Assembly: GCA_910579805.1 (NCBI GenBank)
Contig: CAJTWM010000027.1
Coordinates: 1-48,359 of the forward strand
Direction of reading: 5' to 3'
Source of the DNA: an uncultured Lachnospiraceae bacterium
GTDB taxonomy: Bacteria > Bacillota > Clostridia > Lachnospirales > Lachnospiraceae
Length of the DNA: 48,359 nt
In this document: positions 44,074 to 48,359 of the stretch, in pieces
Layout: every line of letters starts with the position of its first letter
Numbering within the stretch: the first letter of the stretch is position 1
Made by a program: the position numbers and the translations under genes
Notes under the pieces: model-generated
Told to the model about the DNA's origin: nothing
What the model saw: the letters and a program-made list of their open reading frames with translations, nothing else
The model's database searches: none

Positions 44074-45192
44074 ATGGACCGATTGAATATTGCGGAAAAT
44101 ATTGTGCGTTTAAGACATGAAAAGAGGATGACGCAGGAACAGTTGGCGGAGTTTGCAGGGGTTACGAAAGCGTCCGTATCGAAATGGGAAACGGGACAGA
44201 GTATGCCTGATATTATTATCCTGCCGCGTCTGGCCGCTTTTTTTGATGTGACCGTCGACGAGTTGATCGGTTATGTACCGCAGCTTTCCAAGGAACAGAT
44301 CCAAAGCCTGTATCTTACATTTGCAGCGGAATTTGCAAGCTGTCCTTTTGAAGAGGTGATGGCGAAAACGAAGAACTATGTAAAAAAATATTATTCCTGT
44401 TATCCGTTCCTGTTTCAGATCTGCGTTTTGTGGCTCAATCATTATTCGTTGGGAAAAAGTGAAGAAAGCCGGTCAGAGACGTTACATTCTATTTTGGAAC
44501 TATGCGGACATATCATGGAAGGATGCCGGGATGTCAGGATTACGGACGATACGGTTGTTTTACAATCCATAGTCTGGCTGCAGACCGGGCAGACCGCCGA
44601 GGTGATTGAAGCGTTGGAAGAAATATCGAAACCATACAGATTGTGGGGACAGAGCGGGGCCATGCTTGTACAGGCATATCGGTTGGAGGGAAAGCAGGAT
44701 AAAGCCGAAAGTTTTGCGCAAATCAGCATGTATAATGCAATCATGTCTTTGATCGGGATGGCATCGATCTATATTTCTCTGCGGATGGACAATTTGGCGG
44801 ACTGCGAGCCGACGATAGACCGGATCGGCGAAGTGGAACGGATCTATTCTCTGGCCAAAGTGAATCCGAATCAGATTGCCGGATTTGAGTATCAGGCAGC
44901 GTCGTGTTTTGCCCGTCACGGGAAAAAGAAAGAGGCGTTGGCACATGCGGGGAAATATGTGGAATGCCTGCAGGAACTGTTTGCATCCGGCCGGCTGCTT
45001 TTAAGGGGGGACGATTATTTTGATCAGATTGAAGAATGGTTTGACGAAACCGGTACCGGAGGCAATCCGCCCCGGAGCAGGGAATTGGTGCTGGAAGAGG
45101 TAAAGCGCTCTTTTTCTAATCCGCTCTTTGCCATACTGGAAGGGACTCCGGAATTTGAAAAAATAAAAAAGAAACTGGAAAATTTATCTTAA
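44074..45192 (+). CDS. XRE-family regulator with helical-repeat sensor domain
   Basis: A 372-residue protein with an N-terminal HTH of the Xre/Cro type (about 5-60; IVRLRHEKRMTQEQLAEFAGVTKASVSKWETGQSMPD, then LAAFFDVTVDELIGY). The other 310 residues are helical and resemble TPR-like repeats (VVLQSIVWLQTGQTAEVIEALEEI, LVQAYRLEGKQDKAESFAQISMY), as in RNPP/Rgg-like sensors. It may respond to a peptide or metabolite and control the exporter behind it. AAGGAAGG lies 5 nt before ATG 44074. It is 26 bp from the next gene. Confidence 0.88.
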   Translation: MDRLNIAENIVRLRHEKRMTQEQLAEFAGVTKASVSKWETGQSMPDIIILPRLAAFFDVTVDELIGYVPQLSKEQIQSLYLTFAAEFASCPFEEVMAKTKNYVKKYYSCYPFLFQICVLWLNHYSLGKSEESRSETLHSILELCGHIMEGCRDVRITDDTVVLQSIVWLQTGQTAEVIEALEEISKPYRLWGQSGAMLVQAYRLEGKQDKAESFAQISMYNAIMSLIGMASIYISLRMDNLADCEPTIDRIGEVERIYSLAKVNPNQIAGFEYQAASCFARHGKKKEALAHAGKYVECLQELFASGRLLLRGDDYFDQIEEWFDETGTGGNPPRSRELVLEEVKRSFSNPLFAILEGTPEFEKIKKKLENLS

Positions 45193-45218
45193 GGGAAAAC
45201 CTTAAAGGAGAGGTGAAC

Positions 45219-45422
45219 ATGAATATGAATATTAGAGAAATCTTACCGTTTTTAATTCCGCTTGCCATTGCGCAGTTTGCACTATTAGGGTATGCGCTGT
45301 GGCATATACTTACGCATAAGAGTTACAAACGGGGAAACCGTATGACGTGGATCGTGATTGTGATCGTGGGAATGCAGTTTATCGGACCTGTTTTATATTT
45401 TGTTTTAGGAAAAGAAGAGTAA
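45219..45422 (+). CDS. PLDc_N-type small membrane protein (YxlE-like)
   Basis: A 67-residue protein with two membrane helices (ILPFLIPLAIAQFALLGYALWHIL and WIVIVIVGMQFIGPVLYFVLG) joined by a basic loop. It matches the PLDc_N domain, as in Bacillus subtilis YxlE, which lies before an ABC exporter in the sigY operon. Here too it is followed by an ATPase and a permease. GGAG lies 8 nt before ATG 45219; a GTG at 45213 is within the site. Confidence 0.82.
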   Translation: MNMNIREILPFLIPLAIAQFALLGYALWHILTHKSYKRGNRMTWIVIVIVGMQFIGPVLYFVLGKEE

Positions 45423-45459
45423 GGGAAATATCTGCGTGGCGGAGAAGAGGAGGATAGAT

Positions 45460-46359
45460 ATGGATATTTTAGAAATTTCTGATGTAGCCAAATCTTTTGG
45501 TAATGTGAAGGTGATCGACCGGCTAAGTTTTTCCGTGCCGGAGCATTCGGTATTTGGGTTTATCGGGCAAAACGGCGCAGGTAAGACTACGACGATGAAA
45601 ATGGTACTGGGCCTGTTAAAAACGGATGCGGGGGAAATCTCCGTAAACGGAGAAAAGGTGTCTTTCGGGCAGACCGATACGAACCGCTTTATCGGTTATC
45701 TTCCTGATGTGCCTGAATTTTACGGTTTTATGACTCCGGCTGAGTACTTGCTCATGTGCGGGCAGATTACGGGCATGGGAAAGAAGGAGAGCAGGGAGAA
45801 GGCGGAGGAACTTTTGAAACTGGTAGGGCTAAAAAATGCGGATAAGCGTATTCAGGGGTTTTCCCGTGGAATGAAACAGCGGCTTGGCATTGCGCAGGCT
45901 TTGCTAAATAGTCCGAAACTATTGATCTGCGACGAACCGACGTCGGCCCTTGATCCGGTCGGGAGAAAGGAAATATTGGAAATCCTGCATTCGGTAAGGG
46001 AACATACAACGGTGATCTTTTCCACCCATATCCTTTCGGATGTGGAACGGATCTGCGACAGGGTCGCCTTTTTGCATAAAGGGAAGATAGCGCTGGAAGG
46101 AAGGATAGATAAATTGCAGGATCTCAGGAAAGGGGACAGAACAGAACTGGAGTTCTGTACTCCGCAGGATGCCGGACGGTTCGCTTCGCTTCTTGAAGGA
46201 TGTGTGCGCTTGGATCCGGTGAAGATCCGTATCATAAACAAAAAAGAAAGCGATATGGTAGGGATCCTGAACATACTGGCACAAAATAAAATTCCTGTAA
46301 GGCGGCTGGAAAGGCTGGAACCGACTTTAGAGGAGTTATTCATGGAGGTCGTAGCCTGA
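45460..46359 (+). CDS. ABC exporter ATP-binding protein (YxlF-like)
   Basis: A 299-residue ATPase. Walker A is GQNGAGKTTT, the Q-loop region GYLPDVPEFYGFM, the ABC signature FSRGMKQRLG, Walker B LLICDEPTSALD, and the H-loop STHIL. The C-terminal 80 residues are a domain common in antibiotic-type exporters and end in LEELFMEVV. GAGGAGG lies 6 nt before the ATG. It powers the permease encoded behind the intervening repeat. Substrate unknown; bacteriocin-like peptides or antibiotics are typical. Confidence 0.92.
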   Translation: MDILEISDVAKSFGNVKVIDRLSFSVPEHSVFGFIGQNGAGKTTTMKMVLGLLKTDAGEISVNGEKVSFGQTDTNRFIGYLPDVPEFYGFMTPAEYLLMCGQITGMGKKESREKAEELLKLVGLKNADKRIQGFSRGMKQRLGIAQALLNSPKLLICDEPTSALDPVGRKEILEILHSVREHTTVIFSTHILSDVERICDRVAFLHKGKIALEGRIDKLQDLRKGDRTELEFCTPQDAGRFASLLEGCVRLDPVKIRIINKKESDMVGILNILAQNKIPVRRLERLEPTLEELFMEVVA

Positions 46360-46472
46360 AATTGAAAATTTCACGATCCTGATTTGTATGCCCGCTAAAG
46401 CGGGCAGATAAGAGTCAGCGTGAACACGATTGTAATTGGTATGCCTGCTGAAGCAGGAAGATGGGAGTTGAC
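46357..46472 (+). repeat. Second array of the structured repeat, ending at the permease start codon
   Basis: One diverged full copy and one partial copy of the family seen at 28945. Hairpin TGAAATTGAAAATTTCA is followed by the spacer CCTGATTTGTATG. Next comes GCCCGCTAAAGCGGGC and, in the last copy, CCTGCTGAAGCAGG. Compared with CCCGC/GCGGG this last stem has a C-G to T-A swap on both sides, so pairing is kept. It starts at the ATPase stop codon and ends with GGGAGT five bases before the permease ATG, so it supplies the ribosome binding site. Confidence 0.85.
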
Positions 46473-47246
46473 ATGAAACAATTATCTGCATTTACAAAAA
46501 AAGAGTTTTTGGAGCAGATCAGGACAGGGAAACTGCTTCTGCTCGGTATCATCTTTTGTCTGTTTGGGATCATGAATCCTGCCATTGCCAAGCTGACGCC
46601 GTGGATGATGGAAATATTATCGTCACAGCTTGCAGAGAGCGGAATGATCGTTACCGAAGTCAGGGTAAACGATATGACTTCCTGGACGCAGTTTTTCAAA
46701 AATATGCCGATGGTACTTATGATTTTTATCGTTATGTTCAGTGGGTGTCTGACCACGGAGTATCAGAAGGGAACGTTGCTGAACATGATCACAAAAGGAA
46801 TGAAGCGTTGGAAGATCATTGCCTCTAAAACGGCGGTGATCATGGTTCTCTGGGTAGCAGGATGCCTTTTAAGCTTTGGGATCACTTTAGGTTATAACGC
46901 TTATTTTTGGGGAAATGATACGGTCCAAAACATAGAAGCTGCGGCAGGATTTTTTTGCCTGTTCGGATTATGGATTTTGGCGGCGCTGATCATGGCGTCC
47001 GCTCTTTGCCGGCAGACTTTTGCCGTGATATTGGGAACGGGGGCGGCCTATCTTGGGGCTTATCTGATTGGCATGTTCCCGGCTTTCAAACCGTATTCGC
47101 CGTCCTGTCTTTTGGACTCGGCCGCTCTGCTGACGGGGGCAAATTCGACAGGAGATTATCTGTGGGCGGTTTTCATTACGATTTTGCTTATGTTCATACA
47201 GGGAGTCGTTGCTATTATTGCTTTTAACCGGAAAACCTGCTTGTGA
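46473..47246 (+). CDS. ABC exporter permease (YxlG-like)
   Basis: A 257-residue ABC-2 type membrane subunit with about six helices: LLLLGIIFCLFGIMNPAIA, MVLMIFIVMFSGCLTTEYQKG, TAVIMVLWVAGCLLSFGITLG and others. LTTEYQKGTLLNMITKGMKRWKIIASK is typical of YxlG-like permeases. It pairs with the ATPase at 45460. The start at 46473 uses GGGAGT from the repeat; the frame is also open from 46461 within the repeat. Confidence 0.87.
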   Translation: MKQLSAFTKKEFLEQIRTGKLLLLGIIFCLFGIMNPAIAKLTPWMMEILSSQLAESGMIVTEVRVNDMTSWTQFFKNMPMVLMIFIVMFSGCLTTEYQKGTLLNMITKGMKRWKIIASKTAVIMVLWVAGCLLSFGITLGYNAYFWGNDTVQNIEAAAGFFCLFGLWILAALIMASALCRQTFAVILGTGAAYLGAYLIGMFPAFKPYSPSCLLDSAALLTGANSTGDYLWAVFITILLMFIQGVVAIIAFNRKTCL

Positions 47247-47269
47247 AAACTTGTCCTGACGGATATAAT
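47241..47269 (+). promoter_or_regulatory. Predicted promoter of the GH2 pseudogene
   Basis: TTGTGA (47241-47246), 17 bp, TATAAT (47264-47269). It overlaps the end of the permease gene. Confidence 0.55.
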
Positions 47270-47358
47270 GGAGTGAGAATAAGACGGTGCGACGTTTACC
47301 GTAACCATCCGGCCCACCGTGGGGGCTATGCGGTAAAGGCACGGAAACGGAGAAAAGG

Positions 47359-48178
47359 ATGATACGGACATTTGATGCGCATAAGATCAGAGAGCAGCAG
47401 GAACTAACGGGAAAGCTTTGGCAGTTTCCCCCCTGTCAGGAAGAATACGCAGGACGCAGCTACATGGTGGCAACGCCAAGCTGTTTTGAAAGCTATCCGG
47501 ATTTTGGCGGTTATCGGGGAGAAGCGGTCTATAAGACTGTTTTTTGTGCAGGCGGAGCAGGTGATCCGCGAAATGATACCGGCCCATTACAACCATCCGT
47601 CTATTTATATATGGGGTATCCTGAATGAGTGCGCCAGCAAGACCGAGTATGGAAAGGAGTGCTATACAAAGCAATTGTCCTTGATCAAAGAGCTGGATCA
47701 GACAAGGCCCCATTCGTTTGCGAGCTGTAAGTTTAAAACGGATATCTGCTTCGGGCTGCCTGATGTGGTGTCTTACAATATTTATCCGAAATGGTATCAT
47801 GATACTCCGGTAGGGGAATATTTGGACGATCTGTATCAGTGGGTGCAGAAGGAAACGGAGGGGAGGGGCAAACCGTTTTTGATCACAGAGATCGGGGCGG
47901 GAGGGATTTACGGCTACCGCAATCCGTATCATTCCAAATGGACAGAGGAATATCAGGCCAGGACGCTGGAGGATCAGGTAAGATCGGTATTGGAATATCA
48001 GGACTGCTGCGGTGTTTATATCTGGCAGTTTTGTGATATCAGGATCAGTGAGGAATGGTTTGGGACGCGTCCCCGCACGATGAATAATAAAGGGATCGTG
48101 GACGAATACCGTCGTAGGAAACTTGCTTATGACGTGGTAAAAAAGATCTTTGAAGAGTACGGCGATTATATGGAGTGA
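47359..48178 (+). pseudogene. GH2 glycosidase (beta-glucuronidase/galactosidase type) with large internal deletion
   Basis: The first part (47359 to about 47545) codes for the N-terminus of a GH2 enzyme: MIRTFDAHKIREQQELTGKLWQF and YRGEAVYKTVF, the start of the sugar-binding domain. The frame then changes, and from about 47545 the sequence continues in another frame with the catalytic barrel: IREMIPAHYNHPSIYIWGILNE (acid/base Glu), then LITEIGAGGIYGYRNP (nucleophile Glu) and an intact C-terminus ending at 48178. GH2 enzymes of this type have about 600 residues; roughly 300 between these parts are missing. Both active-site glutamates remain, but the sugar-binding and Ig-like domains are lost, so activity is unlikely. 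Confidence 0.8.
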
Positions 48179-48187
48179 ACCGTTGTA

Positions 48188-48227
48188 AATTTTCCGGCAG
48201 AGAATACAAAATTCCTGCCGGAAAATT
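48188..48227. terminator. Terminator after the GH2 pseudogene
   Basis: A 13-bp stem AATTTTCCGGCAG / CTGCCGGAAAATT with a 14-nt loop and A- and T-rich flanks; can act in both directions. Confidence 0.78.
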
Positions 48228-48288
48228 GTTTCCCGGAAACCTGATAGAAATATGCTCTATTGAAATAATAGTGTTTTATTTTTTGTGT

Positions 48289-48357
48289 CTAAAACCGCCC
48301 CTCTGCCAATAGGAAAAATTGCATGATTGGAGCCATGACCAAAATCGTCACAATAAG
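48289..48357 (-). CDS. Possible C-terminal end of a membrane protein cut by the window edge
   Basis: On the minus strand a frame is open from the edge and reads LIVTILVMAPIMQFFLLAEGRF before a stop. The hydrophobic run and the facing terminator fit the end of a transporter permease, but 22 residues are too few to name a family. Confidence 0.3.
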   Translation of the reverse strand, partial: LIVTILVMAPIMQFFLLAEGRF

Positions 48358-48359
48358 CC

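Overview
The window looks like chromosomal DNA of a low-to-mid-GC Gram-positive anaerobe, most likely a gut Lachnospiraceae (Clostridia). The supporting signs are strong AGGAGG-type ribosome binding sites, SigA promoters with 17-bp spacers, lipoboxes instead of a periplasm, an Azl pair, a bacteriohemerythrin, VanZ and HelD proteins, and a plant-galactan utilisation locus. This placement is inferred from gene content only.

Layout. (1) 1-900: the right end of an IS21-like element (istB plus terminal repeats) that has cut off the front of a response regulator with an AraC-type output domain. (2) 888-4930: a LacI-like sensor/GGDEF diguanylate cyclase without a DNA-binding domain, a metallo-beta-lactamase-fold hydrolase and azlCD. 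(3) 5160-20020: a 15-kb signalling island. It holds an orphan Hpt protein, three response-regulator/HD-GYP proteins (one with a ruined metal site), a PAS histidine kinase, cheR-cheB-cheY-cheA-cheW, a methyl-accepting protein with almost no extracellular domain, and a large hybrid kinase. No flagellar structural genes are present. (4) 20395-30243: a beta-1,4-galactan locus. A surface GH53 galactanase is divergent from a binding protein and two permeases; both promoters carry the same LacI-type operator just after the start site. An unrecognised 612-residue protein with a small zinc-ribbon partner and a second, cytoplasmic GH53 follow. The ATPase and the repressor are not in the window. (5) 30490-39816: hemerythrin, small conserved proteins, VanZ, trkA-trkH potassium uptake, a HelD-like helicase, a TPR lipoprotein, a PadR remnant and a zinc-ribbon protein. 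(6) 39959-42380: tRNA-Leu(CAG), a GH27 enzyme whose active-site motif suggests beta-L-arabinopyranosidase rather than alpha-galactosidase, and a DedA protein. (7) 42462-48359: a protein built of two FliD-C-like repeats, an XRE regulator-PLDc_N-ABC exporter operon, and a GH2 pseudogene with a large internal deletion.

How it works together: GH53 outside cuts galactan, a CUT1 importer brings in galacto-oligosaccharides, and the cytoplasmic GH53 with GH27 would process them. The GGDEF and HD-GYP proteins point to heavy use of cyclic di-GMP, coupled to a chemotaxis-type array. The most unusual non-coding signal is a dispersed 63-64-bp repeat with two hairpins and a built-in Shine-Dalgarno-like stretch. 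It is found before the second GH53 gene and directly before the ABC permease gene, and one hairpin shows a compensatory base-pair change between copies.
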